Origin: Ferruginibacter albus
GTDB taxonomy: Bacteria > Bacteroidota > Bacteroidia > Chitinophagales > Chitinophagaceae
Assembly (NCBI RefSeq): GCF_020042285.1
Contig: NZ_CP083388.1
Location: 372,001-436,000 of the forward strand
Length of the DNA stretch: 64,000 bases
Direction: 5' to 3'
The notes below the pieces were generated by a model. It saw nothing but the letters and a program-made list of their open reading frames with translations, was not told the origin of the DNA and did no database searches. A program made the position numbers and the translations under genes. Each line of letters opens with the position of its first letter. Position 1 is the stretch's first letter. This document shows positions 27,920 to 35,690 of this stretch, piece by piece.

Positions 27920-29317
27920 GTGAACGATTTACCTATCTCTTTATTAAACTCATTAGAGAACTTACAAGGCTTCAACAAAGAGGCATTTCAAAGCGTACAT
28001 CAATCCGGAGAACAGGTTACTTCTATCAGGTTCAACAATACTAAAATTCCAAATTATAAATTCCAAATCGCAGATCTGGAAACTGGAATTTGGGATCTTG
28101 AATTTTCAAAGATTCCATGGAATTCCCACGGCTATTATCTTTCGCAGCGGCCTTCCTTTACACTTGATCCATTATTTCATGCAGGGGCTTATTATGTACA
28201 GGAAGCCAGCAGTATGTTTTTGGAAGAAGTAATTAAGCAAACAGTTGATCTTTCTGCTTCAATAAAAGTATTGGACTTATGTGCAGCTCCCGGTGGCAAA
28301 TCAACCTTGATACACTCTTTAATTTCAAAAGATAGTTTGCTTGTAAGTAATGAAGTAATCAAAACAAGAGTAAACATCTTATCAGAAAATATGACTAAAT
28401 GGGGCGCCGCTAATGTAATTGTTACAAACAATGATCCCAAAGATTTTCAACGACTGGAAAGTTTTTTCGATATAATTGTAGTAGATGCTCCTTGCAGCGG
28501 TAGTGGTTTGTTTCGGAAAGATAATGATGCCATTACAGAATGGAGCGAAGAAAATGTAAACCTCTGCAGTCAGCGGCAGCAAAGGATTTTGGCAGATATA
28601 CTCCCGGCTTTAAAAGAAAATGGCGTGCTTATTTATTCTACTTGTTCTTATTCAAAGGCAGAAGATGAAGATATTGCCAACTGGTTAACGAAAGAGCAAA
28701 AATTGATAAGTTGTAAATTATCGATAAATAATGAATGGGGAATAGTAGAAACTCAGTCTGCAGAAACCAATGCTTACGGTTATCGCTTTTATCCTGATAA
28801 AGTAAAAGGGGAAGGTTTTTTTATTGCAGCTTTCAAAAAGCAGTCTACAGAAAACCATCTCCGACAAATTAAAAATCTAAAAAACCAGGCAAAGCTATCT
28901 GCCAAAGAAATTGACACGATAAAACCATATATACAAAACGTAGATGATTATATTTTCATAAAACAATACGAAGATATTTTAGCATTACCTGCAAGCCTTG
29001 AAAATGACCTGGGTATCATACAATCGTCTCTATATATTAAAAAAGCAGGTGTAAAACTGGGTTCTATTATCCGTAACGAATTAATACCGGATCATGAACT
29101 GGCAATGAGTACACTGCTAAATAATGACTTGCCTGCCATAGAAGTCGATAAAGAAACTGCGTTGAATTATCTTCGTCGTTCAGATATAAAGCCGGACGTT
29201 GATCATAAAGGATGGCTATTGATCAGTTACCAACAGATTCCTTTGGGATGGGTAAAAGCCCTGCCCAATCGCATTAATAATTATTATCCCAAAGAGTGGC
29301 GTATTCTGAATAAGTAA
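27920..29317 (+). CDS. rsmF: RsmF/NOL1-NOP2-Sun family rRNA (cytosine-5) methyltransferase
   Basis: The enzyme methylates a cytosine C5 in RNA, probably 16S rRNA. It has the SAM motif VLDLCAAPGGKSTLIHSL, the DAPCSGSGLFRKD motif with one catalytic Cys and the STCSYSKAEDE motif with the other. The C-terminal part (about 290-465) resembles the RsmF-type PUA-like RNA-binding region. The start is GTG 27920. Residues about 41-64 (KIPNYKFQIADLETGIWDL and neighbours) do not look like the family and are encoded by an inverted repeat, apparently an in-frame insertion ahead of the conserved HGYYLSQRPSFTLDPLFHAGAYYVQEASS region. The exact target base is not determined. Confidence 0.88.
   Translation: MNDLPISLLNSLENLQGFNKEAFQSVHQSGEQVTSIRFNNTKIPNYKFQIADLETGIWDLEFSKIPWNSHGYYLSQRPSFTLDPLFHAGAYYVQEASSMFLEEVIKQTVDLSASIKVLDLCAAPGGKSTLIHSLISKDSLLVSNEVIKTRVNILSENMTKWGAANVIVTNNDPKDFQRLESFFDIIVVDAPCSGSGLFRKDNDAITEWSEENVNLCSQRQQRILADILPALKENGVLIYSTCSYSKAEDEDIANWLTKEQKLISCKLSINNEWGIVETQSAETNAYGYRFYPDKVKGEGFFIAAFKKQSTENHLRQIKNLKNQAKLSAKEIDTIKPYIQNVDDYIFIKQYEDILALPASLENDLGIIQSSLYIKKAGVKLGSIIRNELIPDHELAMSTLLNNDLPAIEVDKETALNYLRRSDIKPDVDHKGWLLISYQQIPLGWVKALPNRINNYYPKEWRILNK
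28043..28110. repeat. Palindromic element inserted in frame within rsmF
   Basis: The left arm 28043-28064 (AAAATTCCAAATTATAAATTCC) and the right arm 28085-28106 are imperfect inverted complements. Two 7-bp perfect ends (AAATTCC/GGAATTT and AAAATTC/GAATTTT) enclose a weaker middle, with a loop of about 20 bp. It adds about 23 residues to the protein without breaking the frame. Confidence 0.65.
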
Positions 29318-29343
29318 TACAACCGCAACCATTAAATTTCTCA

Positions 29344-29351
29344 TATTTTTG
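29344..29351 (+). promoter_or_regulatory. -7 box TATTTTTG upstream of the LysM protein
   Basis: An exact TAnnTTTG match lies 19 bp before the ATG at 29371, in the 53-bp gap after rsmF. Confidence 0.5.
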
Positions 29352-29370
29352 TAAAAGAAAAACTTACAGC

Positions 29371-30360
29371 ATGAAGCGCTTAATAATAATATTGTTTTTA
29401 TTGCCATTGTTTGCAGTTGCTCAAACAACATTAAAGGTGGAAGGAACTTCGCCTAATTTGTATATTCTTCATACGGTGGTAGCAAAAGAAAATTACTATA
29501 GTATCGGGCGTTTATATAATATCAGTCCGAAAGTATTTGCACCTTATAATAATCTTACGTTAGATAAACCTTTAAACCTGGGACAAACCATTAAGATCCC
29601 TCTAAATGAAACCAACTTTTCCCAGGGAACAGCGGCAGGAGATGGAGAAGTATTGGTGCCGGTTTATCATACGATAAAAGATAAAGAAGGATTGTATCGT
29701 GTAAGCACCAATTATAATAAAGTGCCTGTTGCAACATTAAAAACATGGAATAAGTTAAACGGTGAAGTGGTTGACAACGGCACAAATTTGATCATCGGGT
29801 ATTTGAAAGTAAAAAAAGACCTTTCAGCATTTGCGGCACAGGGAACTACAGCACCTGTTGCTACTGCTCCTGTAAAAAAAGAAGAAACATCAAAAGAAGT
29901 TCCGCCTACACCTAAATCTGCACCTGTTAAAGAAACAAAGAAGGACGAGGTTGTTGTAGCTCCTCAACCCAAGCCTGAGCCTAAAAAAGAGATATCTACA
30001 GAAACAGTAGTAACTACACCTGTAGTTGGAAAAGGATTTAACGGAGGCATCTTTAAAGCAGATTACAATAAGCAGGTGTCGGGCAATGATGTTGCTTCTG
30101 AAAGTGGCGCCGGCAGCATTTTTAAAAGTACCAGTGGTTGGGAAGATGGTAAATATTATTGTTTGAATAATACAGCCACTCCGGGTACCATTATTAAAAT
30201 AACGAATCCTGCTAATGGAAAAAGCGTGTATGCGAAATCGTTAGATGGTATTCCTGATATTAAGCAAAATAATGGGCTGGCTGTTCTAGTCAGCAATGCA
30301 GCTGCATCTGAATTAGGAGTTGATGGTAAGTTTGATTGCAAGCTGGAATTCAGTAAATAA
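29371..30360 (+). CDS. Secreted LysM-domain protein
   Basis: A signal peptide (LLPLFAVAQ) leads into two LysM-like repeats: LHTVVAKENYYSIGRLYNISPKVF... and VYHTIKDKEGLYRVSTNYNKVPVATLKTWN. LysM modules bind peptidoglycan or chitin-like glycans. A Pro/Lys/Glu-rich linker (about 165-215) joins them to a C-terminal domain of about 110 residues resembling a double-psi barrel (GKYYCLNNTATPGTIIKITNPANGKSVYAKSLDGIPD), as in RlpA-type proteins. It probably sits at the wall. No catalytic residue can be assigned. Confidence 0.82.
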   Translation: MKRLIIILFLLPLFAVAQTTLKVEGTSPNLYILHTVVAKENYYSIGRLYNISPKVFAPYNNLTLDKPLNLGQTIKIPLNETNFSQGTAAGDGEVLVPVYHTIKDKEGLYRVSTNYNKVPVATLKTWNKLNGEVVDNGTNLIIGYLKVKKDLSAFAAQGTTAPVATAPVKKEETSKEVPPTPKSAPVKETKKDEVVVAPQPKPEPKKEISTETVVTTPVVGKGFNGGIFKADYNKQVSGNDVASESGAGSIFKSTSGWEDGKYYCLNNTATPGTIIKITNPANGKSVYAKSLDGIPDIKQNNGLAVLVSNAAASELGVDGKFDCKLEFSK

Positions 30361-30370
30361 TTATAAGCCT

Positions 30371-30392
30371 GTCAGCCTGCGCTTGCCAAAGA
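30371..30392. repeat. REP-like motif, copy 1
   Basis: The 22-bp stretch starting GTCAGCCTGCGCTTG matches 18 of 22 bases of the copy at 34237 and can fold via CAGCCT/AGGCTG. It lies between the LysM and nitroreductase genes, just before a possible upstream start codon at 30400. Confidence 0.55.
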
Positions 30393-30417
30393 AAGGCTGA
30401 TGAAAACATTTTACACA

Positions 30418-31002
30418 ATGGAGAACTCATTTTCTGTTCTTTCTTCAATTATAAAAGAACGTAGAAGTACCAAACCTGCACAATTGAATGGCAGTGTCAT
30501 TCCTGATGAACAGGTAGAAAAATTATTAGAGCTGGCAGATTGGGCACCCAATCATGGAAATACAGAACCATGGCGCTTTATAGTGTATGCAGGCGCTGCA
30601 GCAAAATCATTTTGTAAAGATCATGCTGATCTGTATAAACGTATGATACCTGCCGAAAATTTTATGCAGGGCAGTTATGATAAGATCATTGAAAATGGGA
30701 ATCATGCTTCGCATATAATTGTTGCTGTTATGCAGCGTGGCAAGTTGCCAAAAATTCCTTTGTGGGAAGAAGAAGCTGCAACTGCCGCCGCGATGCAAAA
30801 CATTTTGTTAGGCGCTACAGCGTTGGGTATCGCATCTTTCTGGTCAACAGGCGGCATGGTACATAATCCGGCTATGAAAGATTTTTTGCAGTTAAATGAA
30901 CATGACCGTGTAATGGGTATTTTGTTTTTAGGATACAGCGATGCAGAGAATAAAGGCAAGCGTACCATTCCTTTGACAGATAAGGTGAAATGGGTGAGTT
31001 GA
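30418..31002 (+). CDS. Nitroreductase-family FMN oxidoreductase
   Basis: This is a flavin-dependent NAD(P)H oxidoreductase of the compact YdjA-like nitroreductase group. Motifs are IKERRSTKPA (FMN phosphate binding), LADWAPNHGNTEPWRFIVYAG, and AAAMQNILLGATALGIASFWSTG. At 194 residues it has the usual length. I chose ATG 30418 (MENSFSVLSSI) because homologues normally begin close to this point; an ATG at 30400 adds six residues right after the REP-like motif. The natural substrate is unknown. Confidence 0.86.
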   Translation: MENSFSVLSSIIKERRSTKPAQLNGSVIPDEQVEKLLELADWAPNHGNTEPWRFIVYAGAAAKSFCKDHADLYKRMIPAENFMQGSYDKIIENGNHASHIIVAVMQRGKLPKIPLWEEEAATAAAMQNILLGATALGIASFWSTGGMVHNPAMKDFLQLNEHDRVMGILFLGYSDAENKGKRTIPLTDKVKWVS

Positions 31003-31053
31003 TTTTGTTACCGGCATTTGTATTTCAATACGCCATATCTTTTTCAGATATAA

Positions 31054-31359
31054 ATGAACAGGAAGCAAGTTATAATTAACGGTAATAATTTCGAAACTTT
31101 AGAAGAATTTTATTCTGAGATGGATAACGTATTTACTAAAGATCTTGATTGGACCACTGGACATAACTTAGACGCTTTTAACGATTTATTAAGAGGAGGT
31201 TTTGGTGTTTATGAATACAAAGAACCAATACTATTGATTTGGGAAAATTCAGCTAAAAGTAAAATAGATTTAAGCTCGTTGAAAGAAAATAAAACTATTT
31301 ATGAAATCCTGTTAAGTATTATAAGCGAACATGACCATATTCAATTTATCGAAAACTGA
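31054..31359 (+). CDS. Barstar-family protein (ribonuclease inhibitor-like)
   Basis: The 101-residue acidic protein has the barstar fold signature: MNRKQVIINGNNFETLEEFY for the first strand and helix, then DWTTGHNLDAFNDLLRGGFG corresponding to the barnase-binding helix and loop. Classical barstar inhibits a secreted RNase (barnase). No RNase or polymorphic toxin gene is nearby, so this may be an orphan immunity gene or an intracellular regulator. It converges on fmt with a 10-bp gap. Confidence 0.78.
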   Translation: MNRKQVIINGNNFETLEEFYSEMDNVFTKDLDWTTGHNLDAFNDLLRGGFGVYEYKEPILLIWENSAKSKIDLSSLKENKTIYEILLSIISEHDHIQFIEN

Positions 31360-31369
31360 AAGAGTTGTT

Positions 31370-32353
31370 TTATACAAACCGATGCCCTCTTAAAAAATCG
31401 TCTACATTCATTTTCTTTTTTCCTTCCAATTGTAATTCAGTAATATTAATATAGCCATCTGCAGCAGCAAATTGAAACGAGGTTTTATTATCTATTCTAT
31501 ATTTTCCCGGTTCTATGGAAGGAGTAGTTTTTTCTTTATTCGCTTTGTATATCTTCAACAGCTTGCCATCTAAATGCGTAAATGCAGCAGGATAAGGTGA
31601 TAAACCCCGAATTAAATTATATACTTCATCAACCGGTTTGGTCCAATCTATCTTGCAAGTATCTGTAAATAGTTTAGGAGCGTGTTTAATTGAGTATTGA
31701 GTATTTTCTTGAGAGATTTCTTTAATTGAACTATTTGCTATTCCTTCAACAGTTTTTACTAATAATTGTGCGCCTACTTCTTTCATTTCGTCATGCAACT
31801 CACCCGCCGTTTCATCGGCACGAATAATAATTTTTTCCTGTAATAAAATATCCCCAGTATCGATCTCATGTTTTAATTTAAAGGTAGTTACTCCTGTTTC
31901 TTTTTCGCCATTAATAATTGCCCAGTTAATAGGCGCAGCACCACGATATTGAGGTAATAATGATCCATGCACATTAATAGTTCCCATTGGGGGCATATTC
32001 CAAACCACTTCCGGTAACATTCTGAATGCTACTACAATTTGCAAGTCAGCATTCAATGTTTTAAGCTGTTCTAAAAATTCAGGAGATTTTAATTTTTCAG
32101 GTTGCAAAACATTCAGACCATTCTCAACTGCATATTTTTTTACAGCGCTTTGCTGCAAGTGCATTCCACGCCCTGCGGGCTTGTCGGGAGCTGTTACAAC
32201 ACCAACAATATTCATTCCTGCTTTTACCAGCGCATCTAATGATGCTACAGCAAATTCAGGAGTACCCATAAATATAAGTCGCCCCCCTTTCTTTCTAAAG
32301 GGAGTATTGGAAGCATTATTCAATTCAGAAGTATTATTTAATTCGCCGTTCAT
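31370..32353 (-). CDS. fmt: Methionyl-tRNA formyltransferase with unusual N-terminal extension
   Basis: Fmt formylates initiator Met-tRNA using 10-formyl-THF. The catalytic core is intact: IFMGTPEFAVASLDAL, INVHGSLLPQYRGAAPINWAI (with the essential Asn/His) and HEIDTGDILLQEK. The C-terminal tRNA-binding domain runs from about residue 215. The family normally starts at the RLIFMGTPEF strand, but here 24 residues (from MNGELNNTSELNN to FRKKGG) precede it. These are encoded by an 18-bp tandem repeat and a CCCTTT/AAAGGG hairpin. No other start codon fits before the core, so the extension is probably translated. Confidence 0.92.
   Translation of the reverse strand: MNGELNNTSELNNASNTPFRKKGGRLIFMGTPEFAVASLDALVKAGMNIVGVVTAPDKPAGRGMHLQQSAVKKYAVENGLNVLQPEKLKSPEFLEQLKTLNADLQIVVAFRMLPEVVWNMPPMGTINVHGSLLPQYRGAAPINWAIINGEKETGVTTFKLKHEIDTGDILLQEKIIIRADETAGELHDEMKEVGAQLLVKTVEGIANSSIKEISQENTQYSIKHAPKLFTDTCKIDWTKPVDEVYNLIRGLSPYPAAFTHLDGKLLKIYKANKEKTTPSIEPGKYRIDNKTSFQFAAADGYINITELQLEGKKKMNVDDFLRGHRFV
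32283..32350. repeat. Repeat-derived DNA at the 5' end of fmt
   Basis: Two imperfect 18-bp units (on the minus strand GAATTAAATAATACTTCT and GAATTGAATAATGCTTCC, 15 of 18 identical) lie next to a hairpin at 32285-32302 (CCCTTT, six-base loop, AAAGGG). They encode the extra N-terminal residues of Fmt. Confidence 0.6.
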
Positions 32354-32392
32354 GTTAGTGCTAAAAATTATTGAGCGTTGGTTTCCCCTTGG

Positions 32393-33625
32393 TTAGGAGG
32401 TAAAGTCCTTATACAATAAATATTTCTTACGTATTGTTTTAAATTTTTTCAAGTCAGCATCCCAGCTTTTTCTGATTTCTGCTTCTGTTTTTCCTTGCTT
32501 TACTTGTTTTGCCAGCAGATCACTGCCTGCTAATTTATTAATGAAATCATTCTTTAAAAAGAAACTATCCTTGCCCGGGAATAATTTATAAGCAGTCAAC
32601 AAATATTGCAGCTGGATCTTTCCATTTACTTTTTTCAATACGTCTTCTTTTGTTCCTGATAAATTCCATCCATAACAGGTTTGATAGAAACATTTGCTGC
32701 TTTTGGCTCCTGCATTGGGTTTAGGAGTAAAGGAATATAAATATTTTGGTAAAGAAGGGTGCCCGAACAATTGAAAAGGTTTATCGGTTCCACGTCCTTC
32801 ACTTAATACAGTGCCTTCAAAAAAACAGGTAGAAGGATACCAATAAATGCTTTGCATCTCTTTTAAATTAGGAGATGGATTAACAGGTAAATTATATTTA
32901 CTGTTGTGATCGTAATTTTTGCATTTAATTACCAATACATGAAAAGGGGTGTCGATGGTAGGTTTTGCAGCGATGTTGTAACTGTTGATCTTATTCGCTT
33001 CGGGCGTTAACCATTTTTCTCCTGCAAGCATCATAGCATATTCTCCTATTGTCATTCCATAAACAATTGGCACAGGCTGCATGCCGATAAAACTTTTAAA
33101 CTTCATATTCAATACCGGTCCATCAACATAAAACCCATTTGGATTGGGACGATCCAATATTAATAATGGCTTATGATTTTCCAATGCAGCTTCCAGTAAA
33201 TATTGCAACGAAGAAATATAGGTATAGAACCGAACGCCTACATCCTGTATGTCAAAAACCAATACGTCTACGTCGTTCAGGTCGCCTGCAGTAGGCTTGG
33301 TATGATTTCCGTAAAGACTTACGATCGTTAACCCTGTTTTTGTATCGGTAGAATTAGATAGCTCTTCTCCCGCATCGGCAGTTCCTCTAAATCCGTGTTC
33401 CGGGCTAAAAATCTTTACCACAGTAATACCGCTTTTTAATAAAGTATCTACCAGGTTCGTTTGTTTTACCATGCTGGTTTGATTGGCAAAAACCCCAACC
33501 CGCTTGCCTTTTAGTAAATGAAAATACATGTCGGTACGTTCTGCACCCGGAATTATTGCCGGTTGCGCTTTTATTTGAACCACAAAAAATAATAAGGAAA
33601 TTATAATGAATTTAAGGTGCCTCAT
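32393..33625 (-). CDS. namZ: Secreted DUF1343 / NamZ-like exo-beta-N-acetylmuramidase
   Basis: The signal peptide ends near VVQIKAQ. The whole mature protein is a DUF1343 domain, the family that includes the NamZ exo-muramidases (GH171) acting on peptidoglycan fragments: LLKGKRVGVFANQTSMV, KIFSPEHGFRGTADAGE, DVLVFDIQDVGVRFYTYISSL, and EGRGTDKPFQLFG. It would release terminal MurNAc in the periplasm during wall recycling. At 410 residues it is typical. It lies 39 bp upstream of fmt on the same strand. Confidence 0.87.
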   Translation of the reverse strand: MRHLKFIIISLLFFVVQIKAQPAIIPGAERTDMYFHLLKGKRVGVFANQTSMVKQTNLVDTLLKSGITVVKIFSPEHGFRGTADAGEELSNSTDTKTGLTIVSLYGNHTKPTAGDLNDVDVLVFDIQDVGVRFYTYISSLQYLLEAALENHKPLLILDRPNPNGFYVDGPVLNMKFKSFIGMQPVPIVYGMTIGEYAMMLAGEKWLTPEANKINSYNIAAKPTIDTPFHVLVIKCKNYDHNSKYNLPVNPSPNLKEMQSIYWYPSTCFFEGTVLSEGRGTDKPFQLFGHPSLPKYLYSFTPKPNAGAKSSKCFYQTCYGWNLSGTKEDVLKKVNGKIQLQYLLTAYKLFPGKDSFFLKNDFINKLAGSDLLAKQVKQGKTEAEIRKSWDADLKKFKTIRKKYLLYKDFTS

Positions 33626-33717
33626 TGTTCAAAGGTCAATAAAGTTTTTTTAATTCGCACAGGTAGATTTTAATTTATAAATTGCAAGCCATTTGCTTGG
33701 TTTTTGTTGAGTAAAAA

Positions 33718-33768
33718 CAAAAAGTACAAGTGAGTGACACAACGATGCTGAAGAAAGTTTTTCAGCTG
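33718..33768 (+). repeat. Dispersed intergenic repeat, copy C
   Basis: The core GTGACACAAC is at 33734-33743, preceded by GTACAAGTGA and followed by GATGCTGAAGAAAG. The 3' half diverges from the other copies. It sits in the divergent gap between the NamZ-like gene and the FKBP gene. Confidence 0.7.
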
Positions 33769-33793
33769 ATTACAAAAAATAAAAACAAAAATT

Positions 33794-34219
33794 ATGCAAG
33801 CAAAAAATGGCGATAATGTGAAAGTGCATTATACAGGTAAATTAGTGAACGGTGAACAATTCGATTCATCTGCAGGACGTGAGCCTTTGGCTTTTACTGT
33901 AGGTGCCGGACAAATGATCAAAGGTTTTGATGCCGCTATTCCGGGCATGAGTGTTGGAGATAAGAAAACGATCAATATTCCTGCAGAAGAAGGTTATGGC
34001 GAACGTTCAGAAGAAGCGATCATTGAATTTCCAAAAGAACATGTGCCTGCCGATATGATCCTAACTCCGGGTCAGCAACTTACTTTAACCAATCAACACG
34101 GACAACCGGTTCCGGTTGTAGTAGTGGAAGTAAAAGATGATGTGATCATTTTAGATGCGAATCATTTTTTAGCAGGAAAAGAATTGGTGTTTGATATTGA
34201 GTTGGTAGAGATCGGGTAG
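33794..34219 (+). CDS. FKBP-type peptidyl-prolyl isomerase, SlyD-like
   Basis: This is a folding helper that isomerises Xaa-Pro bonds. The N-terminal FKBP half reads VKVHYTGKLVNGEQFDSSAGREPLAF and MIKGFDAAIPGMSVGDKKTINIPAEEGYG. An insert-in-flap domain follows, then DANHFLAGKELVFDIELVEI. At 141 residues this is the short SlyD-like type, but it lacks the His-rich metal-binding tail. There is no signal peptide, so it is cytoplasmic. A strong terminator follows. Confidence 0.92.
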   Translation: MQAKNGDNVKVHYTGKLVNGEQFDSSAGREPLAFTVGAGQMIKGFDAAIPGMSVGDKKTINIPAEEGYGERSEEAIIEFPKEHVPADMILTPGQQLTLTNQHGQPVPVVVVEVKDDVIILDANHFLAGKELVFDIELVEIG

Positions 34220-34236
34220 TTCATAATCAGAATTCC

Positions 34237-34258
34237 GTCAGTCTGAGCTTGTCGAAGA
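34237..34258. repeat. REP-like motif, copy 2
   Basis: GTCAGTCTGAGCTTGTCGAA followed by GA matches the motif at 30371 in 18 of 22 bases. It sits 18 bp after the FKBP stop and before the terminator hairpin. Confidence 0.55.
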
Positions 34259-34268
34259 CGAATAATAT

Positions 34269-34305
34269 AAAAGCAGTTTATCATCTAAACTGCTTTTGTT
34301 ATTTT
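34269..34305 (+). terminator. Rho-independent terminator after the FKBP gene
   Basis: A 12-bp perfect stem AAAAGCAGTTTA/TAAACTGCTTTT with loop TCATC is followed by T-rich sequence. Confidence 0.85.
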
Positions 34306-34327
34306 TATACTTCCTTATTTATTTTTT

Positions 34328-35575
34328 ATGATTGATATTAACAAAGATGACCTGACTGAACGTTTTATGCGTTATGTACAGGTAGATACGCAAAGCAATC
34401 CTGAAAGCAGCACCTATCCTACAACAGAAAAGCAAAAAGATCTTAGCAAGCTATTATGTGCTGAATTGAAGGTAATGGGCATTGCCGCAGAAACAGATGA
34501 ATATGGTTACGTATATGCTACAATTCCTTCCAACAGCAATAAAGAAAATATTCCGGCTATTTGTTTTTGTGCGCATGTGGATACAGCGCCGGATTGCAGC
34601 GGTACCAATGTAAAGCCGATCCTTCATAAAAATTACAATGGTAATGATATTGTATTGCCGGATGACAATACACAGGTATTGCGTACAAGCGATTCTCCTT
34701 ATTTAAAAAAGCATATTGGCAGCGATATCATTACTGCAAGTGGTACTACTTTGTTGGGTAGCGATGATAAATCGGGTGTAGCAGTGATCATGCAGGCAGC
34801 AAAATATTTTGTAGATAATACAACTGTTAAGCATGGGGATATTAAAATATTGTTTACGCCTGATGAAGAAGTAGGAAAGGGTACAGCAAAGATCGATATG
34901 AAAAAATTGGGAGCACAATTCGGGTATACTTTAGATGGTGGCGATGCCGGAAGTTTGGAAGATGAAACGTTCAGCGCTGATGCATCAACGATAACTATTA
35001 ATGGAATTATTGTACACCCGGGTTGGGCAAAAGATAAATTAGTAAATGCATTAAAGATTGCCGGCGCTGTTTTGGATGCTTTACCCAAAAATGAATGGAG
35101 TCCTGAAACAACAGAAGGCAAACAAGGTTTTGTGCATCCTGTGGCTGTAAATGGTATTGCAGAAAAAGCGAGCATACAATTTATAGTAAGGGATTTTACA
35201 TTAAGTGGATTGCAGCAGCACCATGCAAGATTAAAAAAAATAGCAGAAGAAGTAGTAGCAAAATATTCCGGAGCAACAATGGAATATAGTATTGCGGAAC
35301 AGTACCGTAACATGAAAGAGATATTAGACCAACATCCGCAGGTGGTGGCTTATGCAGAAGAAGCCATACAGCGTACAGGCTTAACTGTTATTAAAGAAAG
35401 TATTCGTGGAGGAACAGATGGCAGCAAGTTGAGTTATATGGGCTTGCCTTGTCCGAATATTTTTGCAGGTGAACAAAACATTCACAGCAAATTAGAATGG
35501 GTAGGAGTGAATGATATGGCAAAGGCTGTTGAAACGATTGTTCGGTTAAGTATGATCTGGGAGGAGAGGAGTTGA
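34328..35575 (+). CDS. pepT: Peptidase T (tripeptide aminopeptidase)
   Basis: This zinc M20-family peptidase releases the N-terminal residue of tripeptides in the cytoplasm. Metal and catalytic motifs are CFCAHVDTAPD (His and Asp), GDDKSGVA (bridging Asp), and FTPDEEVGKGT (general-base Glu and metal Glu). Later ligands lie in TLDGGDAG and near the C-terminus (FAGEQNIHSKLEW). The dimerisation lid lies between. At 415 residues it is full length. Confidence 0.95.
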   Translation: MIDINKDDLTERFMRYVQVDTQSNPESSTYPTTEKQKDLSKLLCAELKVMGIAAETDEYGYVYATIPSNSNKENIPAICFCAHVDTAPDCSGTNVKPILHKNYNGNDIVLPDDNTQVLRTSDSPYLKKHIGSDIITASGTTLLGSDDKSGVAVIMQAAKYFVDNTTVKHGDIKILFTPDEEVGKGTAKIDMKKLGAQFGYTLDGGDAGSLEDETFSADASTITINGIIVHPGWAKDKLVNALKIAGAVLDALPKNEWSPETTEGKQGFVHPVAVNGIAEKASIQFIVRDFTLSGLQQHHARLKKIAEEVVAKYSGATMEYSIAEQYRNMKEILDQHPQVVAYAEEAIQRTGLTVIKESIRGGTDGSKLSYMGLPCPNIFAGEQNIHSKLEWVGVNDMAKAVETIVRLSMIWEERS

Positions 35576-35690
35576 TTACAATGTTAAAAATTATTTACAA
35601 CCTCAGCGAAGCATTTCGTTTAACATAGCTTTTGTTTTCCAACATATATTTTCGTTTCATTAATTGCTAATTACCTAAAAATTGCCATTT

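Noticed and set aside
34699..35313. Long antisense frame opposite pepT (204 codons)
   Set aside because: It is a shadow of pepT; the sense strand carries all metal-ligand motifs and the antisense product has no recognisable domain.
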